DNA of 64,000 nt from JANXYW01 sp031400455 (GTDB lineage Bacteria; Chloroflexota; Dehalococcoidia; DSTF01; JACRBR01). A program made the position numbers and the translations under genes. Location: positions 186,001 to 250,000 of the forward strand of contig JANNPX010000019.1 of the NCBI GenBank assembly GCA_031400455.1, read 5' to 3'. Below are positions 15,097-23,991 of the stretch, piece after piece. Every line of letters begins with the position of its first letter. The stretch's first letter is position 1. The notes under the pieces are model-generated. The model ran no database searches and was not told where the DNA came from. It was given only the letters and a program-made list of their open reading frames with translations.

Positions 15097-16473
15097 ATGG
15101 TCACCGCCGACAAGCTGCCTCCGTATGACATCGAAGCCGAAGAGGCGTGCATCGCGTCGATCCTCGTCGACGAGGAGGCGATTGGTCGCGTCGAAGGCGT
15201 CGTACACCCGGACGACTTCTATCGGGATCAGAACCGGTGGGCGTACGAGGCGTGTCTGGCACTTTGGGAGCGCAACGAGCCGATCAACCAGGTGACGCTG
15301 GCGCACGAGCTGTCGAGACGTGAGAAGCTCGATGACTCGGGTGGCATCCCGTATCTCGCGCGTATCGTCGGCGAGCTGGCAACGCCTGTCGGCGTTGAGT
15401 ACTACGCACACATCGTCAAACGCGACGCGACGTACCGCGCGATGATCACCGCGGGCTCGCAGATCGTGCAGGTTGCGTATCAGGGCGGACCGGATCTCGA
15501 AGGTGCGATCACGCGCGCCGAGAACCTCGTGATGACGCTGCGCCAGTCGCAGCGGATGAGCGACCTCGTGCCGCTACGGACGCTGCTCGAGCAGTTCTGG
15601 GAGACGCCCGGCATCGATGCGCCGTTTGCGGGGTCGATCGGGTCGATCCGAACAGGGTTCATGGATCTCGACACACTGCTGGGCGGGTTCCATCGATCGG
15701 ATCTGGTGATCTGCGCGGCGCGACCCAGTGTCGGCAAATCGGCGCTGCTGCTGAACTTCGCGCGGAACGCCGCCGTTGGGCAGAACGCGCGCGTAGCAAT
15801 ATTCACGATCGAGATGTCGGGCGAGCAACTCGCGCAGCGCCTGCTGGCGTCGGAGTCGGGCATCGATGCGTCGCGGCTGCGGTTGGGACAGATGTCGGAG
15901 ATAGAAGAGCGGCGCGCGATGAACGCGACGGGCGAGCTTTCGGGGCTCGAGATCTACATCGACGATTCGTCGATCGTTACGATCGGCCAGTTGCAGACGA
16001 AGTTGCGCCGGCTGAAGCAGCAGCTTGGCGGTGTCGATTTGGTGCTAATCGACTACCTGCAACTGATGCAGGGGTCGAGCAAGCGCAGCGACAACCGGGT
16101 GCAGGAGGTGAGCGAAATCTCGCGCGGGCTAAAGATGCTGGCGCGGGACCTGGACGTGCCGATCATCGCAGCGGCGCAGCTTTCGCGTGCGCCGGAAATG
16201 CGGCAGCCGCACATCCCGATGTTGAGCGACCTGCGCGAGTCGGGCAGCATCGAGCAAGATGCCGATGTGGTCATGTTCATCTACCGCGAGGACGTGTACG
16301 TGACGCGCGAGGACTGGGAGACGCGCAACTTCGACCAGCCGTACCCGGAAGGGATCACCAAGCTGATCATCGCGAAGCACCGCAACGGCCCGACGGGGGT
16401 CGTGCACCTGCGGTTCCGTAACCACTTGTCGCGGTTCGAGGACCTGATGGTCATCGAAGAGGAGTCGGCGTAG
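15097..16473 (+). CDS. dnaB: Replicative DNA helicase DnaB
   Basis: 458 residues. N-terminal domain begins LPPYDIEAEEACIASIL. The RecA-like motor has Walker A ARPSVGKSALLL near residue 210, Walker B VLIDYLQLMQ near residue 315, and the DnaB blocks RLRLGQMSE, AQLSRAPEMR and DLRESGSIEQDADVVMFIYR. No intein interrupts the usual insertion sites. It unwinds DNA ahead of the replisome as a hexamer. Downstream DnaD-like and DnaC-like genes suggest a Gram-positive-like loading scheme. Confidence 0.97.
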   Translation: MVTADKLPPYDIEAEEACIASILVDEEAIGRVEGVVHPDDFYRDQNRWAYEACLALWERNEPINQVTLAHELSRREKLDDSGGIPYLARIVGELATPVGVEYYAHIVKRDATYRAMITAGSQIVQVAYQGGPDLEGAITRAENLVMTLRQSQRMSDLVPLRTLLEQFWETPGIDAPFAGSIGSIRTGFMDLDTLLGGFHRSDLVICAARPSVGKSALLLNFARNAAVGQNARVAIFTIEMSGEQLAQRLLASESGIDASRLRLGQMSEIEERRAMNATGELSGLEIYIDDSSIVTIGQLQTKLRRLKQQLGGVDLVLIDYLQLMQGSSKRSDNRVQEVSEISRGLKMLARDLDVPIIAAAQLSRAPEMRQPHIPMLSDLRESGSIEQDADVVMFIYREDVYVTREDWETRNFDQPYPEGITKLIIAKHRNGPTGVVHLRFRNHLSRFEDLMVIEEESA

Positions 16474-16488
16474 CGGTGGAGGTTGGGA

Positions 16489-16514
16489 GCGGGAAGCGAG
16501 GGGCGGGAAACGAG
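16489..16514 (+). repeat. Imperfect 12-bp direct repeat after dnaB
   Basis: GCGGGAAGCGAG (16489-16500) and GCGGGAAACGAG (16503-16514) lie in the 70-nt gap before the DnaD-like gene. Confidence 0.5.
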
Positions 16515-16543
16515 ATCGCTGACGCGCCGGCGGCGTTGGAGTC

Positions 16544-17251
16544 ATGACGTTCGCGGGGTTTCCGGCTCGGGCACAAGCTACGGCGATTCCGAACGTGTTC
16601 TTTACGGACGTGCTGCCTCGGCTGGCGGGGGACGCCGTTGCGGTAGGTGTGGCGCTCTACGCGTTCAAGGCGCTGCTTGGGAAGCGCGGGAGCCCGCGGT
16701 TCACTACGGACGACGAGTTGGCTGCGGACGCCTCGCTGGCCGCGTTTCTGAGCGCGGCGGGTATATCGGCCGCAGACATCGGCGGCGGGCTTAGGCGGCT
16801 GGTGGACGCGGGCATGCTGCTATCGGTGGTGGTGGAGGACGAGGGACGGCGACGCGAGTTGTACTTCCTCAACACGCCCGCCGACCGCCGTGGTATGGAG
16901 GCGGTGCGGAGCGGCGCGGTGGACCTGGGACGAATCGTGGCGCCGGAGCCAGCGGCGAGTGCAGCACCGGGCATCTTCGCTCTGTACGAGTCGCTCGTGG
17001 GCACGCTGGGTCCCGGCATAGCGGCCGAATTGGCAGAGGCAGAGCGGCTGTACCCGCCTGACTGGCTTGAGGCGGCGTTCGGCGAGGCGGCGGCGCAGAA
17101 CGCGCGGAGTTGGCGGTACGTGTCGCGAATACTGGAACGATGGGCATCCGAAGGACGGGACGATGCGGCGACTGAACGAGATCCTGCCGGGGACGACCGG
17201 TACTTCCGTGGGAAGTACGGGCGCATCCTCAAGCAGCGTCTCAAGAGCTGA
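16544..17251 (+). CDS. DnaD-domain replication protein
   Basis: 235 residues. The N-terminal half resembles a winged helix (residues 15-110, ending ELYFLNTPADRR). The C-terminal part IFALYESLVGTLGPG..AAQNARSWRYVSRILERWASEG has the pattern of the DnaD/DnaB_2 domain, including the Y..IL..W block. In Firmicutes DnaD works with DnaB and DnaI to load the helicase. The gene overlaps the downstream AAA+ loader by 89 nt, consistent with coupled expression. Identification rests on pattern, not alignment. Confidence 0.75.
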   Translation: MTFAGFPARAQATAIPNVFFTDVLPRLAGDAVAVGVALYAFKALLGKRGSPRFTTDDELAADASLAAFLSAAGISAADIGGGLRRLVDAGMLLSVVVEDEGRRRELYFLNTPADRRGMEAVRSGAVDLGRIVAPEPAASAAPGIFALYESLVGTLGPGIAAELAEAERLYPPDWLEAAFGEAAAQNARSWRYVSRILERWASEGRDDAATERDPAGDDRYFRGKYGRILKQRLKS

Positions 17252-18590
17252 AAAGCGGCCGATCTCGCTGCGTGCGGGCGATGCGGTTGCGCCCCCGGAC
17301 AGCGACGTCTGCGCGCTGTGCCGTGGCGCGCGCTACGTTCGCGTCAACGTGCCATTCGACCACCCGGACTTCGGTGAGGCCGTGCCGTGTCGCTGCGCGT
17401 CGGACGAGACCGCGGCGGCGCGCGGCGATCGGTTGGCGCGCTACTCGAACATCGGTGCGCTGTCGCGGCTGACGTTCGCGAACATCATCGCACGTGGACG
17501 CAACGCTGGGGCGCGCGAGCAGGAGCAGTATCGCGGCTGCGTGGAGGACGCGCACGCGTTCGCGGATGCGCCCGAGGGTTGGGTCCTGCTGTCCGGTGCG
17601 AGCGGCTGTGGCAAGACGCACATAGCCGCGGCGATCGTCAACCGGCTTCTCGAACGCGGCGAACCGGCGTTGTTCGTTGTCGTGCCGGATCTGCTGGACC
17701 ACCTGCGTGCAGCGTACCAGCCGGGTGCCGACGTGGCGTACGACGAACTCTTCGAACGTGTGCGGAGCGCGCCCGTCCTGGTGCTCGACGACCTGGGCAC
17801 GCAAGCGCCGACGCCGTGGGCGCAGGAGAAGCTGTTCCAACTCATCAACCATCGCTTCAACACGCGGCTGCCGACCGTCGTGACGACGAACCTGCTGCCG
17901 GAACAGATCGACGAGCGGCTGCGGACGCGGCTGACCGACGCCAGCATCGCGCGAGTGTACGTGCTCGAAGCGCGACGCACGTCGGAGCTCACTGCGCTGG
18001 ACGTGTTGGACCACCAGCTCATTCGCGACATGACGTTCGAGCGGTTCGACGTGCGCAGCCTGCACCTGCCGATCGACGAGCGGAAGCGGATGGAGAACGC
18101 GTACCGTCAGGCGCTGGCATTCGCCGAGAAGCCGGACGGATGGCTGTTGTTCATCGGGCCGCATGGCGCTGGGAAGACGCATCTCGCAGCAGCGATCGCC
18201 AACTATCGCCGCGCGCGCGGCGAGACATCGACGTTCGTCGTCGTGCCGGATCTACTCGACTATCTGCGGCGCGGCTTCTCGTCTGATGACGGCGGCGATG
18301 CGCACGCGGCGTTCGACGAAATGAAGCACGCGCCGCTGCTGATTCTCGACGATCTGGACACGCAGACTGGCATTGCATGGGTGCGCGACCGGCTGTTCCA
18401 GTTGCTGAACTTCAGGCACACGTCGCGGCTCCCGACTGTGATCACGACGGCGCTCTCGCTGGATGAGTTGGGCGAGCGGCTGGCGTCACGTCTGGTCGAC
18501 CCGGCGGTGTGCACGTCCATCGTGCTGGGTGAGCCACAGCGAGCCGAATCGCCTGCGCGGCGCGGGCGCAGCCCCCGTGCACGCAAGTAG
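17163..18590 (+). CDS. DnaC/DnaI-like loader ATPase with two AAA+ modules
   Basis: 475 residues. A short disordered N-terminus is followed by a four-cysteine element (Cys50, Cys53, Cys76, Cys78) like the zinc region of DnaI. Module 1: Walker A GASGCGKT (145-152), Walker B LVLDD (206-210). Module 2: Walker A GPHGAGKT (332-339), Walker B LILDD (393-397). Each has a PDLLD(H/Y)LR block and an arginine pair near ERL..RL. Normal DnaC and DnaI have one AAA+ module; this looks like an internal duplication with both ATP sites kept. ATG 17163 (AAGGA upstream) lies inside the DnaD-like gene. Probable role: loading DnaB encoded just upstream. Confidence 0.85.
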   Translation: MRRLNEILPGTTGTSVGSTGASSSSVSRAEKRPISLRAGDAVAPPDSDVCALCRGARYVRVNVPFDHPDFGEAVPCRCASDETAAARGDRLARYSNIGALSRLTFANIIARGRNAGAREQEQYRGCVEDAHAFADAPEGWVLLSGASGCGKTHIAAAIVNRLLERGEPALFVVVPDLLDHLRAAYQPGADVAYDELFERVRSAPVLVLDDLGTQAPTPWAQEKLFQLINHRFNTRLPTVVTTNLLPEQIDERLRTRLTDASIARVYVLEARRTSELTALDVLDHQLIRDMTFERFDVRSLHLPIDERKRMENAYRQALAFAEKPDGWLLFIGPHGAGKTHLAAAIANYRRARGETSTFVVVPDLLDYLRRGFSSDDGGDAHAAFDEMKHAPLLILDDLDTQTGIAWVRDRLFQLLNFRHTSRLPTVITTALSLDELGERLASRLVDPAVCTSIVLGEPQRAESPARRGRSPRARK

Positions 18591-18661
18591 CTGAGTGTTC
18601 GTTCGTGCGCCGAGCTGCGGGTGAGTACACTCCGCGACGAAGACGAGTTTCAGGAGGCACC

Positions 18662-19534
18662 TTGAAGCGAGCACTCGTACTGGGTGGTGGGGGCATCGTC
18701 GGCGTGGCGTGGGAGACAGCGATTCTCGCGGGCCTGCTCGAGGGCGGCGTGGATGTTCGCGATGCGGATCTCATCGTTGGCACATCGGCGGGTTCGATGG
18801 TGGGATCGCAGATCGCCGAAGGGCGCGACGCTCGCGAGATGATGCGCGAGGGCCGCGAGCGCCCCGCGCCGCCGACGTCGAGCGCCAAGCCGGATGTCGC
18901 GAGGCTCACGGCCGTATTTTCGGCTTGGGCGGCGATGGAGAACACCACGCCGGAGGGCTGCGCAAAGGTCGGAAAGCTGGCGCTAGCGGCCGTGACGATG
19001 CCTGAAGACGAGTTGCTCGCGCGATTTGAGGACAGCGGCGATGCATGGCCGGCGAAGCCGCTGCTGATCGCTGCCGTCGACTGCGAGTCCGGCGAGCGGC
19101 GAGTGTTCGACCGCACGTCGGGCGTGCCGCTTCGGCTGGCTATTGCGGCGTCGTGTGCGGTGCCGGGCATGTTTCCACCCGTGACTATCGGCGGCCGACG
19201 ATACACGGATGGTGGCGTGTGGTCGGGTACGTCGGCAGATCTGGCGCAGAGTATCGCGCCGGATGCCGTGCTGATCATCGCGCCGATGGGTTCTTCGACC
19301 GAGAACGCGTTTGGGCGGCTGATCGCGGGACAGATCGTTACCGAGAAGGCAGAGCTTGAGGCCGCGGGCGCGCGGGTCATCGTCGTGCAGTTCGATGACG
19401 CGGCGAAGCAGTCCGGTGCGGCTAACCTGATGGATCCTGCCGGTGCGCCAGTTGCCGCGGCCGCTGGTGAGGCGCACGGACGCCGCCTGGCAGACGACGT
19501 AGGTGCGCTTTGGCGCGGAGCGCGGGCCCGCTGA
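18662..19534 (+). CDS. Patatin-like phospholipase
   Basis: 290 residues. Oxyanion loop LGGGGIVGVAWE at residues 6-17, nucleophile motif GTSAGS near residue 41, and the Asp of YTDGGVWSGTSADLA near residue 182 complete the Ser-Asp dyad of patatins, which hydrolyse acyl chains from lipids. Start TTG 18662 is supported by AGGAGG 6-7 nt upstream. TACACT lies further upstream as a possible -10. The gene leads a co-oriented run with a nucleotidyltransferase-like gene, a methyltransferase and an SDR-like gene. Confidence 0.87.
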   Translation: MKRALVLGGGGIVGVAWETAILAGLLEGGVDVRDADLIVGTSAGSMVGSQIAEGRDAREMMREGRERPAPPTSSAKPDVARLTAVFSAWAAMENTTPEGCAKVGKLALAAVTMPEDELLARFEDSGDAWPAKPLLIAAVDCESGERRVFDRTSGVPLRLAIAASCAVPGMFPPVTIGGRRYTDGGVWSGTSADLAQSIAPDAVLIIAPMGSSTENAFGRLIAGQIVTEKAELEAAGARVIVVQFDDAAKQSGAANLMDPAGAPVAAAAGEAHGRRLADDVGALWRGARAR

Positions 19535-19559
19535 CCCTGAGCGAGCCGTTCGCTAGACT
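19531..19559 (+). promoter_or_regulatory. Leaderless-type promoter for nucleotidyltransferase-like gene
   Basis: CTGACC (19531-19536), 17 nt, TAGACT (19554-19559), then 6 nt to ATG 19566. The -35 overlaps the end of the patatin gene. Confidence 0.45.
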
Positions 19560-19565
19560 TCCCTG

Positions 19566-20192
19566 ATGGCGGGAGAGACGGTGCCCTGCGGCGATGGGAT
19601 GACGGAGGGCGTGCGAGCAGCGCTCTCCGCGTGCGTCGACGCCATCATCCCGACGATGTTCCGAGCACAACAGCCGTGGGCCGTGATGGGCAGCACCGCA
19701 TCGGTGTTGCAGGGCATCCCGAACTACACACCACCCGATATCGATCTGGTGACGACGCGCGACGGCGCCTACATCATGTCGGGCAGCATCGGCGGGCTTG
19801 GCGCGACCGTGCACCAGGTCGGCTACAGCGAGTCGGAGCGCTACGCGAGCCATTTCGGCATCTTCGAGGTGCTGGACGTGAAAGTCGAAGTCATGGGCGA
19901 CCTGGTCATCCGGGTCGCCGATGGACACATCGATGCGACCGAGCACTTCGCGCGGTGGAGCGACAAGGTACGGCTTCTCCACTTCGGGCGACACCACATA
20001 CCAGTCGTGCCGCTGGAGTGGCAGTTGGTCGCGAACGTACTGCTGAGCCGACCGGAACGATCGACGGGTATTGCGGACTTCTTGCTCGAGCATGGCTTCG
20101 ACCGAGCATACCTTGAGGCGCTGCTCGTGGACGATGGGCACGGTAAGCGGACGATCGCTACTGTGCGGGAGATGATGCACATTGACGACTGA
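19566..20192 (+). CDS. Nucleotidyltransferase-fold protein
   Basis: 208 residues. WAVMGSTASVLQGI followed by TPPDIDLVTT gives the G-S-x(n)-D-x-D arrangement of Pol-beta-like nucleotidyltransferases; EVLDVKVEVMGD supplies a possible third acidic residue. The C-terminal half is helical with LEWQLVANVLLSRPER, as in stand-alone family members acting on small molecules or as toxins. No antitoxin-like partner is adjacent. Start ATG 19566 has no ribosome site. Activity untested; target unknown. Confidence 0.65.
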   Translation: MAGETVPCGDGMTEGVRAALSACVDAIIPTMFRAQQPWAVMGSTASVLQGIPNYTPPDIDLVTTRDGAYIMSGSIGGLGATVHQVGYSESERYASHFGIFEVLDVKVEVMGDLVIRVADGHIDATEHFARWSDKVRLLHFGRHHIPVVPLEWQLVANVLLSRPERSTGIADFLLEHGFDRAYLEALLVDDGHGKRTIATVREMMHIDD

Positions 20193-21072
20193 CCGCGGCG
20201 TCCCGGAGCGCGTCGAGCCGGATGTCTATACGGACGACTACTACCTGACGAACTGCCACGGCTACGAGGACTTCGTGATGAGTGGCGGCCGCAAAGTGGG
20301 TCCCCGCTTCATCAAGGCGCTTTCGCTCGCAGGCGAATTGCACGGCAAGCGTGTGCTGGACGTGGGCTGCGGGCGCGGCGAGCTCGTGATCCAGTCGGCG
20401 ATGCGCGGCGCAGAGGCATGGGGCATCGACTACGCACAGGCGGCGGTCGATATCGCCGTCAACGCGCTATCGTCGGTCGAGGTGAAAGTGCGCGAGCACA
20501 CGCATGCCGAGCAGATGGACGTGAAGGCGTTGAGGTTCGACGACGGGTTCTTCGACGTCGTGTTCATGATGGATGTCGTCGAGCACCTCTACCCGCACGA
20601 ACTGGCGCAGGCATTCGACGAATTGAGGCGCACCATCCGCCCGGGTGGGCTGCTCGTGATGCACACGTCTCCGAACAAGGTGTTCGAGGAAAAGATCTAT
20701 CCGAACTACAGCCGACGCGTGAACCAGGCCGCGTTGTGGCTAAGCAGGAAGCTGCGGTTTGGCGACGGGCTCTTCAACGAGACGATGCTGCCGACCGGGC
20801 GTGAATTCCCACACGATACGTTCGAGCGCGAGATGCACATCAACGAGCAGTCGGCGCCGCGGCTCCACGCGGAGGTCGAGCGACACGGGTTCGCCGTGCG
20901 CGGGGTCGAGTTCTGGGAGCCGCCGTCTCGCAGCGGGTACTTCTCGTCGCGGCGGTTGAACGTGGAGTTGGCGGTGCTGGACTTCCTGCGATTCCTGCGG
21001 CCGCTCAGCGCGCATCCGCCGCTCAACCGCTTCTTCTGCAACCACATCTGGATGACGGCGGTGCGGTCGTAA
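20182..21072 (+). CDS. Class I SAM-dependent methyltransferase
   Basis: 296 residues. Motif I VLDVGCGRGELVI near residue 60, acidic loop GIDYAQAAVDIA, motif IV DVVFMMDVVEHLYPHEL near residue 128 and RPGGLLVMHTSPN place it in the UbiE/Methyltransf_11 group. A C-terminal extension of about 110 residues follows, rich in aromatic and Arg residues. The TTG start at 20182 overlaps the upstream gene by 11 nt with GGAG 8 nt before it. Acceptor unknown; lipid or glycan methylation would suit the patatin neighbour, as inference. Confidence 0.85.
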   Translation: MTTDRGVPERVEPDVYTDDYYLTNCHGYEDFVMSGGRKVGPRFIKALSLAGELHGKRVLDVGCGRGELVIQSAMRGAEAWGIDYAQAAVDIAVNALSSVEVKVREHTHAEQMDVKALRFDDGFFDVVFMMDVVEHLYPHELAQAFDELRRTIRPGGLLVMHTSPNKVFEEKIYPNYSRRVNQAALWLSRKLRFGDGLFNETMLPTGREFPHDTFEREMHINEQSAPRLHAEVERHGFAVRGVEFWEPPSRSGYFSSRRLNVELAVLDFLRFLRPLSAHPPLNRFFCNHIWMTAVRS

Positions 21073-21662
21073 TGGCCGGCACACCGCTCGAGGGTCGGAA
21101 TGCGCTCGTATTGGGCGTCGAGCGTCCAGCGGGGCGGAAAGCTGCGGTGGCGCTGGCGGAGGCTGGCGCGAACGTCGCTGTGGTGACGATCAGCGAAGAC
21201 ACGAAGGCCGAGTTCGCGGCGAACAGCACCGCCAATGAATTCTGGGCGCTTGGCCGCAAGGGCATCGCGCTCACGTCGGACGGGCGCGACACCACGGTGC
21301 GTGAGGCGATCGCTGACGCGACAGCCGAGCTCGGGCCGATTAGCGTACTCGTGTGGCACGCGCCGCACGCGTTGCCGCGCGAAACCCTCGCCGGGCTTCG
21401 GTCGGATCCGGCGATCGTCGTGCTCGTCGGTGACGATCACGTGCCAGACGGCGCGCAGGCGTTGCTGGTATGGACGCGCGAACTAGCGGACGGCGGGCTG
21501 CGGGCGAACGCGCTCATCGCGTCGCGTGCGGCAGCAGACGCCCTGGAACCGGCGATCAAGGAGCATCACGCCGGTAACGCGATGGATCTCGTCGCGTCGG
21601 TCGTGTATCTGGCGTCGGATGCTAGCGCGGCGATCGAGGGCGCGGTGCTGGTGGCGGAGTGA
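21072..21662 (+). CDS. Degenerate short-chain dehydrogenase/reductase-like protein
   Basis: 196 residues, shorter than the usual 250. The N-terminus (EGRNALVLGVERPAGRKAAVALAEAGANVAV in two parts) follows an SDR Rossmann start, but the TGxxxGIG glycine motif is altered. The end AADALEPA..VVYLASDASAAIEGAVL matches the SDR C-terminus. The NNAG region and the catalytic Ser..YxxxK block are missing, replaced by SDPAIVVLVGDDH. It probably lacks dehydrogenase activity. It overlaps the methyltransferase stop by one base (TAATG), so it is coupled to it. Confidence 0.7.
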   Translation: MAGTPLEGRNALVLGVERPAGRKAAVALAEAGANVAVVTISEDTKAEFAANSTANEFWALGRKGIALTSDGRDTTVREAIADATAELGPISVLVWHAPHALPRETLAGLRSDPAIVVLVGDDHVPDGAQALLVWTRELADGGLRANALIASRAAADALEPAIKEHHAGNAMDLVASVVYLASDASAAIEGAVLVAE

Positions 21663-21665
21663 GCG

Positions 21666-23945
21666 CTACGCGTTCGACGTGACGCCTTCGAGCGCGCGGG
21701 GAAGTCCGGACTCGTATGCGTCCCGCATCTCCTCGAGAGTGATATCGATTCCCGCGATGCGCAGGCGGTTACCGGCTACCGTGCCGAGGAGCCGAGCCGT
21801 CAGTCCGTGCGACGTGGCCAGCACCTGGAGCTCCGATTGCGGTCGGCCGGGCGCACTCGACAGGACGACGGTGGACTGTGACTCGCCAAATAGCTGAGCG
21901 TGGCGGTGGTCCGTCATCGCCGTCGCGTCCACGCCGAGCCTCCCGGCGATGCAGCTTTCGGCGAGGGCGACCGCCAGACCACCGGCGCTAACGTCGTGCG
22001 CCGACGAGAGCAGTCCGGTCGAGGAAGCTTTCTGGAGGAAGCTCTGGAGTCTCGCGGCCGCGCGCAGATCAATCGCCGGCCTCCCAGCCACCAGTCCGCG
22101 TTCGTGCCGTAGATATTCGGAGCCCGCGAGCGCATTCTCGCCCGACGCTCCTGCCGCCGGCGCATGGAGCAGCAGGACAGCATCTCCGGCCGCCTGAAAC
22201 CCCATCGGCACCACGTTGTCGACGTCTTCGATCAGGCCGACGCATCCCACGACGGGCGTCGGCCAGATCGCTTCGCCGTTGTTCTCGTTGTACAGGCTGA
22301 CGTTGCCGCTGATCACCGGGATCTCGAGAGCTCGAGCGGCGTCCGCCATGCCCCGGATCGCTTCCTTCAACTGGTAGTAGCCATCCGTCTTCTCCGGGTT
22401 GCCGAAGTTGAGGCAGTTAGTGAGCGCGATCGGCGTTGCGCCAGTGCAGGCGACGTTGCGAGCGGCCTCTGCGACAGCAATAGCGCCGCCCACATAGGGG
22501 TCGAGGTAGGTGTACGCGGCGTTCCCGTCGGTTGCCATGGCGAGCGCCTTCTTTGTGCCCTTGATGCGCACGACGGCGGCATCGCTACCGGGCGGCACGA
22601 CGGTGTTTGTGCCGACCTGGTGGTCGTACTGGCGCCAGACGATGCGCTTGGAGGCGATTTCCGGCGATGCAAGCAATGCGAGCAGCACTTCGCTCGCCTT
22701 GTTGCCGTCTGCGGCGCTCGTGTCGTCGATAGCCGGTAGTGTCGAGAAGTCGAAGTCCTGCAGCTCCGTCAGCCACTGCGGCTTCACCGATTCGCGCTCG
22801 TACGTCGGTGCGTCGACGAGCATCGTTGCCGACACGCGCACCACCTCGTCGTCGCCGTCGCGGATGCGGACGAGGCCATCGTCGGTGACGATGCCGATGG
22901 TCGCGCAGTGCAGTTCCCAGTGCTCGAAGAGGCCGCGTACGTCACCTTCATGCTCAGGCTTCACGATGACGAGCATGCGCTCCTGCGACTCGCTGAGCAT
23001 TACCTCGTACGTCGTCATGCCGGCCTCGCGCCGTGGCACCTTCGCGACATCGATGATGATGCCCGTGCCGGCCTTCGCGGCGCACTCGACTGCAGAGCTC
23101 GTTAGGCCGGCCGCGCCTAGGTCTTGGAGGCCGACGATCCAGTCGCCGTGCTCCTCCGTGAGCTGTAGGCACGCTTCCATCAGCAGCTTTTCGAGGAACG
23201 GATTGCCGACCTGGACCGCTGGGCGGCGTTCTTCGGACGATTCGTCGAGTTGGACGCTGGCGAATGTCGCGCCGTGGATGCCGTCGCGGCCGGTATCGGC
23301 GCCGACGAGCATCAGCAGGTTGCCGGGGCCGTCGGCGCGCGCGCGAACGAGCTTGTCGATGCGACCGATGCCGACGCACATGGCGTTGACGAGCGGATTG
23401 CCGGAGTACGACGGCGAAAAGCTCACCTCTCCGCCCACGGTAGGGATGCCGATGCAATTCCCGTAACCGCCGATGCCCGCGACCACGCCGCTGAAGAGAT
23501 GCCGGTTGTGCGCCGCGACTTCTGGCGTTGTCTCGGCGTCGGGCTGGAGCGGGCCGAAGCGCAAAGAGTCGAGCAGCGCGATAGGTCGTGCGCCCATGGC
23601 GAAGATGTCGCGCACGATGCCGCCGACGCCCGTCGCGGCGCCCTCGTACGGCTCAATAGCGGAGGGATGGTTGTGGGATTCGATCTTGAATGCGACGCCG
23701 AGGCCGTCGCCGATGTCAACGACGCCGGCATTCTCTTCACCGACCTTCGTGAGGACGTGCTCGCCTTCCGACGTGAACATCTTGAGGAGCGGGCGGCTGT
23801 TCTTGTAGCCGCAGTGCTCGGACCAGAGCGCGCCGAACATGCCGAGTTCGACCTCGCTCGGCTCGCGATCGAGCAGATCGACGATCTTGTCGTATTCCTC
23901 GCGAGAGAGGGAGAGTTGGTCGAGGGTGCGCTGGTCGGGTGGCAC
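21666..23945 (-). CDS. purL: Phosphoribosylformylglycinamidine synthase, PurL subunit
   Basis: 759 residues, normal for the small PurL. LGMFGALWSEHCGYKNSRPLL, EENAGVVDIGDGLGVAFKIESHNHPSAIEP and GVGGIVRDIFAMGARPIALLDSL are diagnostic. It makes FGAM from FGAR, ATP and glutamine in purine synthesis, normally with PurQ and PurS, which are not in this window. GTG 23945 has no ribosome site and TACCCT ends 6 nt before it. It converges with the SDR-like gene, the stops being 3 nt apart. Confidence 0.97.
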   Translation of the reverse strand: MPPDQRTLDQLSLSREEYDKIVDLLDREPSEVELGMFGALWSEHCGYKNSRPLLKMFTSEGEHVLTKVGEENAGVVDIGDGLGVAFKIESHNHPSAIEPYEGAATGVGGIVRDIFAMGARPIALLDSLRFGPLQPDAETTPEVAAHNRHLFSGVVAGIGGYGNCIGIPTVGGEVSFSPSYSGNPLVNAMCVGIGRIDKLVRARADGPGNLLMLVGADTGRDGIHGATFASVQLDESSEERRPAVQVGNPFLEKLLMEACLQLTEEHGDWIVGLQDLGAAGLTSSAVECAAKAGTGIIIDVAKVPRREAGMTTYEVMLSESQERMLVIVKPEHEGDVRGLFEHWELHCATIGIVTDDGLVRIRDGDDEVVRVSATMLVDAPTYERESVKPQWLTELQDFDFSTLPAIDDTSAADGNKASEVLLALLASPEIASKRIVWRQYDHQVGTNTVVPPGSDAAVVRIKGTKKALAMATDGNAAYTYLDPYVGGAIAVAEAARNVACTGATPIALTNCLNFGNPEKTDGYYQLKEAIRGMADAARALEIPVISGNVSLYNENNGEAIWPTPVVGCVGLIEDVDNVVPMGFQAAGDAVLLLHAPAAGASGENALAGSEYLRHERGLVAGRPAIDLRAAARLQSFLQKASSTGLLSSAHDVSAGGLAVALAESCIAGRLGVDATAMTDHRHAQLFGESQSTVVLSSAPGRPQSELQVLATSHGLTARLLGTVAGNRLRIAGIDITLEEMRDAYESGLPRALEGVTSNA

Positions 23946-23951
23946 GGTGTC

Positions 23952-23957
23952 AGGGTA
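23952..23957 (-). promoter_or_regulatory. -10-like box before purL
   Basis: TACCCT on the minus strand, 6 nt before GTG 23945; no clear -35. The same hexamer precedes cinA and the UvrD/PcrA gene. Confidence 0.4.
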
Positions 23958-23991
23958 GCGGGACGCCAGCGTTCAGACTAGGTCGATGTGA

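Noticed and set aside
15097..16473. Possible intein in dnaB
   Set aside because: Length is normal and the Walker regions are continuous.
19566..20192. Toxin-antitoxin system of MNT/HEPN or AbiEii type
   Set aside because: No antitoxin or HEPN partner with the expected arrangement; neighbours are a patatin and a methyltransferase.
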